A stretch of DNA of 64,000 nucleotides from Apiotrichum sp. Y4204 (Eukaryota > Basidiomycota > Tremellomycetes > Trichosporonales > Trichosporonaceae). The notes beneath the pieces are model-generated. The model was not told where the DNA came from. It worked only from the letters and a program-made list of their open reading frames with translations, and searched no databases. The first letter of the stretch is position 1, and the number at the start of each line of letters is the position of its first letter. The DNA lies in assembly GCA_025531455.1 (NCBI GenBank), contig JAMYHL010000033.1, positions 186,001 to 250,000 of the forward strand. Reading direction: 5' to 3'. Of the stretch, positions 1 to 11,443 are shown piece by piece. Both the position numbers and the translations under genes were made by a program.

Positions 1-342
1 ATCCGGATGCACAAGTGCTTCGAGGGGCAGACCAAGGCCATGCTCGCGGCCGCCAAGAAGGCTGGGCACACGCTCGACGGCTGGGGCTGGCGCGACCACC
101 AGCAGCAGATCGAGCTCCGGAAGAAGCACTGCAAGGGCAACATCTGGACTACCCCCGCCAGCAAGTGTAACCCCCCGACCGCCATCCCTGGCAAGTCGAT
201 GCACGAGCGTGGCCTCGCTATCGACTTTAAGAGCATGAAGAGGACGGACAAGGAGTTCAAGTGGCTCCAGGCCAACGCCCACAAGTTCCATTTCAAGAAC
301 CTCCCCTCGGAGCCCTGGCACTGGAGCTGGAACGGCCACTAA
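1..342 (+). CDS. M15/VanY-type D-Ala-D-Ala carboxypeptidase-like protein, 5' end outside window
   Basis: The frame is open from base 1, so the N-terminus (possibly a signal peptide) is probably missing; the first Met in the window is at 7. Numbering from that Met, the protein carries the full zinc-peptidase M15B signature: SMHERGLAID (zinc ligands His66 and Asp73) and SEPWHW (catalytic Glu102, zinc ligand His105), plus a GWRDHQQQIELR block equivalent to the GYRS..QQI block of the family. Family enzymes trim D-Ala-D-Ala or other peptide bonds in bacterial peptidoglycan. The phrases HC-KGN, CNPPTA-PGKSMHERGLAIDF and NLPSEPWHW resemble actinobacterial members as I recall them. Fungi have no peptidoglycan, so the likely role is attack on bacteria or use of bacterial walls as food. 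Codon use looks like the neighbours, suggesting an old acquisition. Family call is firm; biological role is inference. Confidence 0.85.
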   Translation: MRMHKCFEGQTKAMLAAAKKAGHTLDGWGWRDHQQQIELRKKHCKGNIWTTPASKCNPPTAIPGKSMHERGLAIDFKSMKRTDKEFKWLQANAHKFHFKNLPSEPWHWSWNGH

Positions 343-947
343 TCGTGGTTTACACCGAGAGGAGCAGTCAGAAGCAGAGTCTTTTATCGCCAAGAGCTCG
401 AAACCCGTAAATACATGCAGCCAGAAGTTCTTTACCCACCTTGTATCTGATGAAGAGCATTCGAACACTAAGTGATGGGAGAGTTTCAGCGACTCGCGAC
501 GAGGTGCCAGTTTTGGAAGCGGGAGCTCTCGCCAAGCAGATCTTACCGGTGCAATCAAGTACAGGTCCAAAATCAGTTGCTTTTGTGGATCAGTTAGATT
601 CCCATTGACTTACGCAAGGTGGCTTGATCTTTTGTCTGGTGAGCTACTGTTGCCTTGGGATCGAACGGTGCCGTACACATAGGCCCTTCGGATGAACTTG
701 TGAAGAGTAGGCCGGTCCTACACCTATCACCATCAGGCTCTTGGGAATCATACGAGTGTGTGACGAACACTCGTGTAACGTTCATGGGAGTGGCCTAGAG
801 TGGGTTATTCCTTCTGAGTGTGTCTGACGCCGGACCACACGTCCTACCCCTGAATCTTACCAAGCAGCAAACAGCAATCATCGTCATACATTCATCTCTT
901 CAAAGGCTTCTGAGCTCGTACAAAGGCTTCTGATCCCGTACATCTTC
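343..947. other. Convergent intergenic stretch between VanY-like and defensin genes
   Basis: No supported gene. It should hold the two 3' untranslated regions, since the flanking genes point towards each other. It contains a two-copy 20-bp tandem repeat near 900-939. Confidence 0.5.
900..939. repeat. Two-copy 20-bp tandem repeat downstream of the defensin gene
   Basis: CAAAGGCTTCTGAGCTCGTA is followed directly by CAAAGGCTTCTGATCCCGTA; the two units differ at two bases. It falls just past the defensin stop codon, in the probable 3' untranslated region. Confidence 0.8.
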
Positions 948-1260
948 TTAGTTCTGGCACTGGCAAATCTGCCAGAAGGGGCCACCACACTTGCCCCAGG
1001 CCTTGCCGCATGCCTCCTTGCAGTGGCTAAACGTCAGAAACGGATCGAGGGAGGGGCATCATTACGTACCGGTTGCAGTTCTCGGCCGTGAGCTGGATAC
1101 CACCACAGGGGTGTCCCTCGCCACACTGCTCGCGCTTGTGGAGGAAGACGACGCCGGGACCGAGCTTCTCGACGGGCGTAGAGTCGTCCTTCTCGGCGAT
1201 CGGGGTGGCGGCGACAAAGGCGGCCGAGGCGAGGAGAGCGATGAGGTAGTTGAACTGCAT
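948..1260 (-). CDS. Prepro-defensin, CS-alpha-beta fungal type (two exons)
   Basis: Exons 1260-1070 and 1026-948, joined across a 43-nt intron with donor GTACGT and acceptor TTTAG; phases fit and the product is 89 residues. Residues 1-18 form a clear signal peptide, a short acidic propeptide follows, and a dibasic KR at 42-43 is a Kex2-type cleavage site. The mature 46 residues contain eight cysteines (46, 52, 62, 66, 70, 77, 85, 87). C62-x3-C66-x10-C77-x7-C85-x-C87 is the cysteine-stabilised alpha-beta pattern of fungal defensins (plectasin has nearly the same spacing, from memory); Cys46/52/70 would give a fourth disulfide. Such peptides are secreted and usually bind bacterial lipid II or membranes. 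Without the splice the C-terminal cysteines are lost, so simple ORF calling misses it. A TATA-like box lies about 130 nt upstream. Confidence 0.82.
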
Positions 1261-1385
1261 GGTGGAAAAAGTGGCTTGTTCGTGTGGCTGTGGAAGTGGA
1301 GTTTGATATTGGTTGGGAGATGAGGTGCTTGATGCGAGTGGAGCTGTTGTTGCTGATGGGACTTCAAGAGCGATGGGTACGGGGG

Positions 1386-1394
1386 TTTATATAT
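1386..1394 (-). promoter_or_regulatory. TATA-like box of the defensin gene
   Basis: ATATATAAA on the minus strand about 130 nt before the defensin start codon, a usual distance for a fungal promoter with a short 5' leader. Confidence 0.5.
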
Positions 1395-1437
1395 CTTTCT
1401 GGAGAGAAAATTGATCTTTCTGGAGAGAAAATTGTTC
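1395..1437. repeat. Tandem 21-bp repeat upstream of the defensin TATA box
   Basis: Two adjacent copies of TCTTTCTGGAGAGAAAATTG(A/T) lie just upstream of the putative TATA box. Position suggests a duplicated promoter element, but the bound factor is unknown. Confidence 0.75.
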
Positions 1438-4400
1438 GAGTTTTTCGAGTGCAAAAGGTGGTAGAGGCCCCTATGGGAATCATCATGGGAAGAGCACTTC
1501 TTGACAAACCATCTTCATTGACGACTGTGTCTCTACGGACAGCACTCGAGAGCGTCAGAAACACTATCCACTCTCTCTTCCGACTGCAGGTCGGTCCTCA
1601 CCGCCAAAGCCGTCCGCAGCTCCCGACATGCTTTCCGATGGACTCTTCTCCTCGCAACGGGGGACATGACGTCGACGTGCATCGGGTGACAATCTTGAAG
1701 ACTTTGGGGTTGATACAAAAGTACGTGACTGTGCCCACTGGGTGGAGGATGTTGTTGACTGTGTTTTGTGTTGCGACATTCTTGAACGATGCCAAAAGGT
1801 GTTGCACCTGTTGATTGCCGAGTTTCAGTGGTTGTGTCGGGTATGACGTAGAGAAAGGCAATTTATTGTACATATGCTTATAGACTTCAAGGTTCCGAGG
1901 GTGCCACTAACCGCACACTACTACTGGAACTGACTCCTGCGACCATCTCACAGCACATCGGCATCTCGGCACCGCACCGTACCCCGCACATCGCAGTCGA
2001 TGACATCGTGGCTTGGCACGAATACATCTTAGTGTGGAGCGGAGATGCCGCCGGCGACTGTAGTGCTGGTTATCTCACGCAGTGTGTACACAGGATCCTA
2101 CTTCCGACGGATTTCTTGCCATTTGAACACTTTTGGCGCTCAGAACAGAAGATTGTGAGTGACACGACTGCAGACAATGACGGTTAACAGACCCCATGTG
2201 AGTGTTTTAGGTTTCGAGGTGATAGAGATAATGGTCCTTCTTGAATTAAACGCGCGGTAATCGTCTAGACATGTGTACCTATACGGTCATGAAGTGTTCA
2301 CGTTCGGAACCATGGAGTGGACGCTTGGGAGGACGAAGTCTTCGTTCCAATATCTTCCCCGACGTGTTGCTCCAAACTCCCATGGTCCAACGGAATCATT
2401 ACACCCCATTCGTCATGACCACGGAACTGCCACCCGACGTGATCCATCCGGGGTCCCTCGAACGTTGCTGCGCACTGGCAATGATGATATCCCGTTCACC
2501 AGTTGATAGTCTCTGAAACTCAAACGCTCAACACCATTGGCCGCTACGGTGAAGGTTACTGTTCCACTCGTGGGTGGTTTCCGAAGTTGCCTTGCGGTTC
2601 ATGTTGTGTCTCTCGGACCTGGAGCCAATCTTCGATGACTGCGGGGCTGCGTTTGAGCTCAGGTGATCCCGCTTAGTGCCGCCGCACCTTGACACAACAC
2701 CATGAGAATGTGGCATGAAGGATGCTGAGTGGAGGCTGCCAGGGTAGGCTCCGTCTGGAAGTTGACGGCGGAGGATGCCGAAGATCAGAAGGACTTGGTT
2801 CTTGTTGACCGACTCCATCGGAGCTCCACACTTGCAGCCTCAACTCAGTTTCGAGGTCGTTGATGAAGACGACCTTTGTCATCGTCTGTGCCCCTTTTCA
2901 CATCCCCAAGGCTCGTCCCGAACCCTTCTTCACTCTCGAAAGGACGCCCAGTCAGCCTTGCGGATTGGCTGCTGTGTATCTGCTTTGGCCCGTTGTACAG
3001 GGATCATAAGCCCGACAACTTTACAACTCATGCTGCTGAGAAGGATGCCTCCAGAAGTGCGCCCATGACTGCTTTGAATCTGTGACCCAGGCGTGTAGAT
3101 TCAACTGGACGAAGTGGACAGATCAACAGCTTGACACCCCTGGAACCGCATGAATACGATGACGGCATCACCGGTCTGCCGGTCTGAATGCTATGATGAC
3201 TTGTGTTCAAGACTTCGAAGGGGAGATTCGTTTCTCAGTTTATGTCGACCAGCCACGAAGAGGGCTATCTCCCCATGTTAAGTACGGTCTCTTTCGATGC
3301 TTCCTGGGAACCAGTTTATCCCCACCAGCTGTACTGAAAACTCGACAGACTGAAACCTCGAGGACATCTGGACCGAGTGTCATGGCACCCGATAGTTCCG
3401 TGGACAGACCTGGTGTCTGGACCGATACTGTTTCGACTGAAGATGTAGCGCGCTTAACCAGACTGTAATGTGTCACTCATTCCACTGTATCGATGGTCCC
3501 CTCATGGTGGTGAGCTCTTCAGCACGGTGACAGTCGGTGTCGACGGGAGGTCGTCCGACACGACTCGAGGTCAGTGCGAGGGTCTCGGAGTAAATAGTCG
3601 CGCTTTCAGCTTCATCTTAGGTCTGAGTCTCCGAGCTCTCCCCAAGCGTCAATGTGGCGCGAGAAGCATCCTCCCTAAAGAAGCATCATCCCATCTCAAG
3701 CACGTCGCAGAACGGGCTGGGCCACGCTCAAGTTCTTGTGAGACGGCCCACGTCACCAGCGGCCCGACAATGAGGACTCCCAAGGAGCGGCCCGTAGGGG
3801 GACACAGACAGAGGTCCCGACTTGCGCGTGGCGCATCTTGGCAAGGAAGAGTTGGGGCACAAGAAGGTAAAGAAGCATACAGTGCATCGTACCGTGCATA
3901 TGTAGGCAACTGACGGGAACGCCTTCGGCGCTTCGATATGCAGCCCTTCTCGTAATGACCGCGTATCGTATTGCGAAGCTCGATGACGCGGCCCGTCCCC
4001 GCCCAGAACGGTCCGACGCACGGTAGGTCGTCGTGGCTCTGGGATTGTCATTGCAGTCGGGGGCGGTTCTGGATACCCATGGGGGCGCAGAATCAGTCAA
4101 AAGCTGTGAGTGTTCCGGAGCTCGGCCCGGCGAAGAAATACCAGGAATACTTCTTGTGTTGTAGTCTCCCCGCCCGCTGGAATCCTGAACGTGGTCTTCT
4201 GGCATCGCCGAGGGAGCGGCAGTGAAGTTGACAGAAGCTGGGAAAATGGAACTGGAACCGGAAGACTGGGTGCCGCCTGGACACGAGTCGATGACGATTG
4301 TCAAGACACCAAGATCGACACTCTTAAACTTGCCAGACTCCAGCCACACCCTCCAGCCACAGGACATTGTGTGGCGCGGCTTCGTTCCCCCGCCGGTGCT

Positions 4401-7400
4401 CCGTGTCTGACACGGGAGGCCCGCCGCCACGGCGCCACCGCCACACTAGCGGAGCGATTCACATTCCGATACGTGTGCGTTATACAATACAGTCTGTGCT
4501 TACTGACCCTACGACTTGCAAGTTGGGAGGAGTGTTGAGGAGTATCGAGTTTTGTAATGCATATGGTTGAGCTATGGATTGGACCGCATGCATGTCACCT
4601 TCTATATCAGGTAATCCTCCTTTGGGACCGTGACGATCGACCGTTGATCGGGACCTAACGCGTCACCTCAACGCGACGTGCCCAGCAAGGACCGCGGGCG
4701 ATCGACATTTCGCAAGTGGCAGACAGGGGAAACGAGGGGGAAGGGTCCGTGCACACCTGCGCAGCTGTGCGTGCAAGGCATGCAAGATGCACTGGTGTGA
4801 CATGTGCTCTCTAGCGCTGGATTTAGCGCTGTTCTGTGGAGTGTGGGTGTATATCGAGCACCGATGAAACGCCAGACCAGAGAGGCACTAGAGCAGAGGC
4901 GTGGGGAGCGCGCGGCGGCAAACTTGCAAACTTGCAATCTCGCGAGCTCGGCGTGGCCGCGAGTTGTAATCTCTGCCGTCTCCCATCGTCCGGTAACCCG
5001 AGTGGACGAGGTGTCACTCCTGTGGACGGCGTGACACTCGTCGACCTCTGGATCGCCGGCCCGGATCGCTGGAAGCAGCACGGAGTACGTCGTGTGGAAC
5101 GGCGGTTGTAACCACCCCCGACTCGAATTCGGCGTCCTGAAATGCTGAGGCTTCCCGCGCCCCGCTGGGCGCTGGGCAGCGGCGGACAACGTACTGTACA
5201 AGAGTATACAGCGGCGTGCCTGCCCCAGATCAGGAGGCCTGGATCATCTGATCTCCGCTGATCCCGGGCGCCAATCACTGATCACCAGGCGAGTGCAGGC
5301 GCGCAGCGCGCAGGCGGGCAGCCCACAGTCCGGCAGCCAGCAGACAGCTTGCAGCTTGGAAACCACCCTGCACGCCCTGCAATATCGGCGGATAAGGTGC
5401 ACTGAGCAACCTTATTCGTCTCTGGCCTCGGCGAGCTCTGCACTACCACCACAGATTTAGGATAGCCTCGTCGGAATGCCGGTAGTGGCTGAGACTGAAT
5501 TGTGTCGGATGCCGTTCAGCAGAGGGACCGCGGACCGCGTTCCCACGAGAAGCACCCCGCTCTGTCCGCTCCCCCGGACCGAACTGATCCAGGATCTGGA
5601 GCTCGACAGCAACGACATACCTAGTGGCCCAGTGCAGTCTGGCCAACGGCTAGGAGATAGTCCGGTCAGCGTCCGTCAACTAGCGTCCTTTCGTTCTCCG
5701 CTGGAAGCTCGTTAGCGTTCCCCACCAGCCTCTGAGCTCTGGGCTTTGCCCATCATGCCTTTGGGCTCTGCGGCTCTGGATTTTGTGTCAGACAGCTTCC
5801 GTTTGGCAGAATTGAATTGCGCATTGATCTGAGCGGTCCATGCCGTGCGCCATTTGGCAGGCTGTTGCTTGGATTCTGGATCCTGCCATTCCAGCTGCAA
5901 TTGGTTGCATGTAGCCGTCTTTCATGCCCAGAGGTCATCAGATCATCAGGCAGGTATATCACGGCTATTACCTGGGTTCCAATAACGATGAATCCAATCA
6001 GTGCCCGCACCCCACCCGGTGCCTCGACCACGCACATGAAGCGGCACTACAGCGGTACGTACCCTGCGATGGGACGGCATGCAAGCACATGCATCGCTCC
6101 GCATCTTGCTCTCTGAAAAATTAATATTTTTGTGCCCTTTCTCACCCCTCTCTCGCTGCGATGACTGCGCTCTCGTTGGTTCCCATCGCAGCGGGTGCAA
6201 TAGTTTACATGACGGTGGGACTGTTTCAGGGCGAGCCCAAAATGACATCTCCGCGGCAATCAGGGGGGAAACCCTTAGCGCCTCGCACTCCCCCTGCCTT
6301 TGGACATTGCCGATCTCCCGCCGCCGTACTAGTGCCAGGCATGCCAGGATAGTATCCCAGCCGCGGTTGATAATTGATAACCACGACAACAGGATCAAAG
6401 GATCAAAGGAGCACACAGGTGTATCATTTGATCCATGTGGACACGGAGTGGTGTGCACATCTCGCACCACGGGAGCAGCTGTCACCCTGGCCAAGCACCC
6501 TGTCCCCAACCAGATATGGCCTTTTGGCGGCCTGCAGAATGGAGCGCGGCGGTGACAGTCGATGCGTGGGGACGGCTATAACGGCATGTGAGGGCAGAAA
6601 GGCACTTCTTCCTCTCTTTGGGCTGGAGCTTGAGCCTCGTCAATGAGGTCCGTTGTCGGAGGTGACCACCCCGCGATCCACCGGCGACCGGCTACTAGTG
6701 CAAGCTGAGTTACAGTTTGTTGCGCGGGAGAGCATGGGAAAGGCCGAAGAACTGGTCGGATACTAACCCCTCCCCGTTGCATCTTTCATCGTATATATCG
6801 TAGGTCGTGGACCGTTCTCTGCTCGTTTGCACCTTGACAGCAGCAGCTCAAGCAGCAACTGCAGCAGCAGAGGCTCACTGTTCTCATTAATCAAGCTCAC
6901 TCTTCCCCCTCCTTAGGGCCTCTTTGGCTTTGAGACTGCCGGCAGTGGATTCCCAGCTGCACAATCTTCACCCTGTCAGTGCTGTCGGTGCCGTCAGTGG
7001 TCTCAGTGCGGTTGCGCCCCGGTCGCTGCATCTTCCTCCCCGATCCTCCGACGCCCTGTGCCCCTCCTTTTTTTTTTTTTTTTTTTTTTTCGCGCCCTTG
7101 GTCCCTTGGCACATTATACCCCGGCTTTTCTGCCTTTGCCGTTCTGCGGCTCCATCTGATACGCACTCTTGAGATCTGCCTGTCCCTTTGAATCCTCTGG
7201 CCTCTGGTCGCGGCCTTGCACTAACGTGGTGCCTTTGGAGGACGACGACGACGACGCACAGCGCAAACCCCACAGTTGCTATGGGTCTGTTGCCCCCCCT
7301 GTGCTTTTCCTGCCTCAACCCTGCCTAGCTCTTTCGCCGCCGCCATTCCGCCACTGCCATCACACGAGTCGCGTCTGCTGTTGTGCAAAGGGGAGAGCTA

Positions 7401-7846
7401 CTACCTGCCTGTGGAGACAACCTGCAACTTGGCAGAGCAGCAGACTGCCAAAGGACATTCCTTGCTCTCCAGCTTTTTTTCTCATCCAATCTCGACATCA
7501 TCCTCCTCTATCCTCATCCTCCTCCTCCTCATCTTCGCCCCCCTCCTCTTACCTCGTCACTCCTCCTCATCCATCTATCCCTATCTCCCGTATCCTCATT
7601 CCTCTCGCTGTCTTACCGGCCACAGCTCCCGGGTTTCCTCCCCTAGCAACCCAGACAATCTTCCCCCCTCGTCGCCGTCGGTCGCTCATTACCGTCCCTC
7701 GTTCTCGCCTCTCTTTTCAACCAACGGTCGCTACACCGTCTAGAACGACTCTCGACTCAAGCTCATAGCTAAAAGGCTCATAGCTTATCCCTTGGCATCT
7801 CTCGTGCCATTGTACACTTTCCCCCTCTACTGAAACAGTACCCACA
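1438..7846. other. 6.4 kb gene-poor stretch
   Basis: Read on both strands, I see no frame with conserved protein motifs or a convincing intron chain; open frames here are short, arginine/serine-rich and overlap in several frames, as expected by chance at high GC. Landmarks are a run of 23 T at 7068-7090 and a long pyrimidine-rich tract at about 7470-7700 before the oxidoreductase. A distant regulator, non-coding RNA or decayed genes cannot be excluded. Confidence 0.5.
7068..7090. repeat. T23 homopolymer
   Basis: Uninterrupted run of 23 T bases, about 760 nt upstream of the oxidoreductase start. Poly(dA:dT) tracts in fungi exclude nucleosomes; a retrotransposed poly(A) tail on the minus strand is an alternative, but I see no element attached to it. 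Confidence 0.9.
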
Positions 7847-9947
7847 ATGTCGAGCACCACCATGTCCACCATGTCGTCGACCACGTCCACGCTCTCCACG
7901 TTTTCGGTCGACACGCAGAGCACCACCACCCAGCGCAACTTGAAGAACATTGTCGTGATTGGAGGTGCGTTTATTCTGCGGCGGCGCTAGTAGCGATGGT
8001 GCGGCGTGTTACGGAGCGCGATCGCGCCATGACTGGCACCTCGGCAGGTCACCTTCCTTATGCTCACATTCGCAGCCTCTGTCGCCGGCCACTGCTTTGT
8101 CAACGCGCTTGCGAGCAACGTGCCCTCCAACTACCGCATTATCCTCATCGAGCGGAACGAGTTTGTTCAGCACGCTCCGATCGTCGTCCGCGCAATCGTC
8201 GCTCCCGGTAAGTTGGTCACACTGTCAAGATCCGGAGAATTCTGTGCTGGCGCACCGGCGTAGGGCCGCGCCCACCGTTGTGCCTTTGTGTCACAACTGT
8301 GGCGCAACATACAATAATGTGCGCGTGACTGGAACACTGGGACATAGCGCGCCACCCTGGACGTCGTGTACATCGCCCACGGGACGCGACGCGTTCCGAT
8401 GCGGCGCACGGCGGGGTCCACACGGGAAGGCGGGCCACACAGCCGCGGAGATGGCTGCCACCGTCTTGAACACGATCGAGGGTTCGTTCGTACCCACGTG
8501 CCAGCCGTCCATTCCCCGTTCCGACTTCCAGCGGACGTTGCCATCCTGTTCCCTGCAAGCCGTCTGCACCTGCGACGCCAAGCACATCCCTGCATCTTGT
8601 CCCATGCATCCGCGCCGGCCGACACAGAAGACTCCCGATCCGACAGTCACCATCGTCATAGGCATTGTACTGACGCCATCCAGGATGGGAAGCCAAAAAC
8701 TTCACTGCGCCCATCAAGCAGGAGACCATCTTCCCTATCAACAGCAGGCACCGCGTCCTGTGCCCCAACCGTGTTGTCAAGCTCCGCAAGAACACCGTCT
8801 GGCTGGAGAAGGAGTTTGAGGGTTCCGACGAGCTTGCATTCGAGGTGCGTTGCAATTCATGTCACGGCTAGGGTCACACAGCCTTGTGACTTGTGACCTG
8901 TCATGGAATGGATCTCCAAATCCACAGACAACGATCCTAACCCACACAGAGGTGCATCATTGCTACCGGTGCGCAGTCGCCGCTGCCCATCCGTCCCGCC
9001 CCGGCATCTACTCTTGACGAATGGCGCGAGGCCCTCCGTCAGACGCAGGCCGACATCAAGGCCGCGCAGAGCATCCTGATCGTCGGTGGTGGATCTGTCG
9101 GCATTGAAGTTGCTGGTGTAAGTCGGAATGCGGAAAGAACAAATGCAGAGAGCGAATCTCACTCTCGCAGGAAATCAGCGACCTTTACCCCAACAAGAAG
9201 CTCACCCTTGTTCACTGGGACGTCGGACTCCTTCACCCTTCGGACTCGGGCGGCACCACTGCCCACACCTATGTTCCCCCGCGTACCTCGCCTCGTCTTG
9301 TGTCCGCTCTTGAGAAGCAGCTCCGCCAGCGCGGTGTCGAGCTCATTCTCAAGGACCGCGTCGACTTTGAGGCTGCCAAGCAGCCCGGCCAGTGGGGCGG
9401 CAAGTCTGGAAACCTCGGAGGCATGTGGCAGATCCCTCTTGTCAGTGGCAAGATGGCGCAGGCCGACTACATCTTCAACTCGACTGGCAACCGCCCCAAC
9501 TCGTCTCTGGTCCGCGCTGTCGATGAGGGTGCTCTGACCACCAACGGATACATCAGTGTCAACCAGTACTTCCGCGTCCGTGCGAGCTACCCAGAGTCGC
9601 CCCTCTCCGGTCAGTACTACGCCCTGGGTGACTGCGCCAACATGCCTTCTTGGAAGACCGGCATAGCCGCGAGTGCCGAAGGCGAGGCCCTGGCGGCCAT
9701 TATCGCCTCGAGCCTCAACGGCAACTACGCGCAGCCCTACGCGCCTCCCAGTCGCCTCAAGGAGTCGACTGTTCTCCTTGGATCCAAGGGCGGTGCGGCG
9801 ATCATCCGCCTGCCGATCATTGGCAACATCCGCGCACCAGACTTTGTCGTCGACCGCAAGTCGCAGGATTTCCTGACTGGCAAGCTTTTCCACGCCCGCT
9901 TCTCCAAGCTGCGTCACATCCAGACCTCGCTGTCATATGGCTCCTAG
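7847..9947 (+). CDS. AIF/AMID-like FAD-dependent pyridine nucleotide oxidoreductase (five exons)
   Basis: Exons 7847-7964, 8076-8207, 8684-8844, 8950-9117 and 9171-9947 join in phase to 451 residues. After a Ser/Thr-rich start of about 30 residues comes the FAD-binding Rossmann strand NIVVIGGASVAG, then ERNEFVQHAP, the NAD(P)-binding motif SILIVGGGSVGIEVAGE, and the second FAD motif YYALGDCANM. This order fits class-II oxidoreductases of the AIF2/AMID (ferroptosis-suppressor-like) group, which transfer electrons from NAD(P)H to quinones. The second intron (8208-8683, 476 nt) is far longer than the other introns. No mitochondrial presequence is clear, so location is uncertain. The pyrimidine-rich tract just upstream is typical of a strongly used fungal promoter. 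Function in apoptosis or redox defence is family inference only. Confidence 0.87.
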
Positions 9948-11443
9948 GCCTCTTGCATCATCCGAGAGGAGCTTTCCCAACACCTTGTGCCATTTTTCAG
10001 TCATCATCGGGGTCAGACGTAGAATAATCTCATTTCTTTTACCATTTTATTCGGGCAGAGCCGAGCCAGGCAGTAATATCTATTGTTCTTTGTACAAACT
10101 CATTCATATCCCCAACACCTCTCTCTTTTATTCCTCTCCTCCTTTTCTCCCCTATTTTAGCGCTTCTTGTTGTACATGGAACACCCCACCCAAAGTTTGG
10201 TCGCCGCGCGCTGTGCGCGTGTCGGTCCTCACCGGGCCGGACCTGCTAAAAGTCTCGCGATGCAAACATGTCATTAGACTCTGATGGGTGGAACGGAAAG
10301 GGATGCAAGTCGTAGTGCTCCACACAGTCTGGATCGCGCGGGAGGCACTATCTGGCGAGTGCGACGCTCGTCCTACGCACTCTTATGAAAGAGATTTAGC
10401 ATGTTTTGCGACACCTGCAGGTCGTCTTTGAGGCGTTCCACTGCCTATTGTTCATTGCCCTTTTGTTTGTGCCGTCTGCTGTCATTGGATGCCACTCGAA
10501 TCCTGGAATCCCCCGAATCCGGAATAGTGGTCTGTAGCCTGCAAGCCACAGGACAGTGGGCAGGGCGCAACGAGCTATGGGCACGAAGAACAAAGAACGG
10601 GGCAGGGGCAGCTCAAGACCAACGAAGGAGAAGACTGGGACACTACGGCCCGCAAGCTCGTAAGCTCGCAAGCATGGCGCCGACTCGGACTCGTGGAACC
10701 GAGACACATCCTCCGAACCACACTCGACGGATCAAAGGGTCAAAGTTCGAAGGTCATGTACGGCCGGCCAATGGTGGGTGTCGAATTGCGGACCTGCATT
10801 ATCCCGCCTCGTGCGTGGTTGGCCGGCCATGTCCGAGCCGCGAACTGGGAACAGATGCTATATCCACGGTGACCGAGAGTTGTCCTGCCCGCATAATGGA
10901 CATGGCGCTCCTTGTGTGAGTGTATGCGTACGCCTTGCCACGCGATAAGCATACACTGCTAGATTTCTAGCCTCTAGCGTCTGTTGTGCAATTGTGCTCG
11001 ACATGTGCCCACTCACGAGAACTAGGCCCGTTGCCTGGCCGCCGGCAAGTCGCCGAGCTCCGAGGTTGCTGTTGCCATCTGTGTGTGCTAAGCGCCCACC
11101 CATCGTGCAGATATCCAACACACTGCAAGAGAATATCCAACTGTGCCCATATCCAACCGTGCAGCTCTAGTGTACACGACAACATGCTGGGCCAGATGGC
11201 TTTGATGGGTTTGTTGAGTCGCGAGGTGCGGCGGTATTGTCGGACTTGACATGTGGACAACAGGATTGAACAGGATCGAGCATGTGCAGCGGTGACCGAC
11301 TTTGGAACCTCCACCAGATGCACCTCCACTTTTACTGGCAAGCGCCGACATGCCGCCGAAAACCGACTCGGTCACCAAGACTCCACAACCATTTATAACT
11401 CTTCCACTCTCTCAAACACCCTCCTCAACAGCACTTTCTCACG
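9948..11443. other. Intergenic stretch before the glyoxalase-like gene
   Basis: About 1.5 kb with no supported gene. The left part is T-rich 3' flank of the oxidoreductase; the right part is promoter, including a TTTATAA element at 11392-11398, 46 nt before the next start codon. Confidence 0.5.
11392..11398 (+). promoter_or_regulatory. TATA-like box of the VOC-family gene
   Basis: TTTATAA followed by CT- and CA-rich leader and the ATG at 11444. Confidence 0.45.

Noticed and set aside
3753..4430. 225-codon open frame on the minus strand
   Set aside because: No signal peptide, domain or intron chain; overlapped by several equally open frames in GC-rich DNA. Composition (Ser/Arg/Pro) looks like chance.
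7169..7768. 199-codon plus-strand frame
   Set aside because: Ser/Pro/Leu-rich only because it reads through the pyrimidine-rich promoter tract of the oxidoreductase gene.
9159..9917. 252-codon minus-strand frame opposite the oxidoreductase
   Set aside because: Shadow of the coding strand; the plus-strand reading has clear FAD and NAD(P) motifs.
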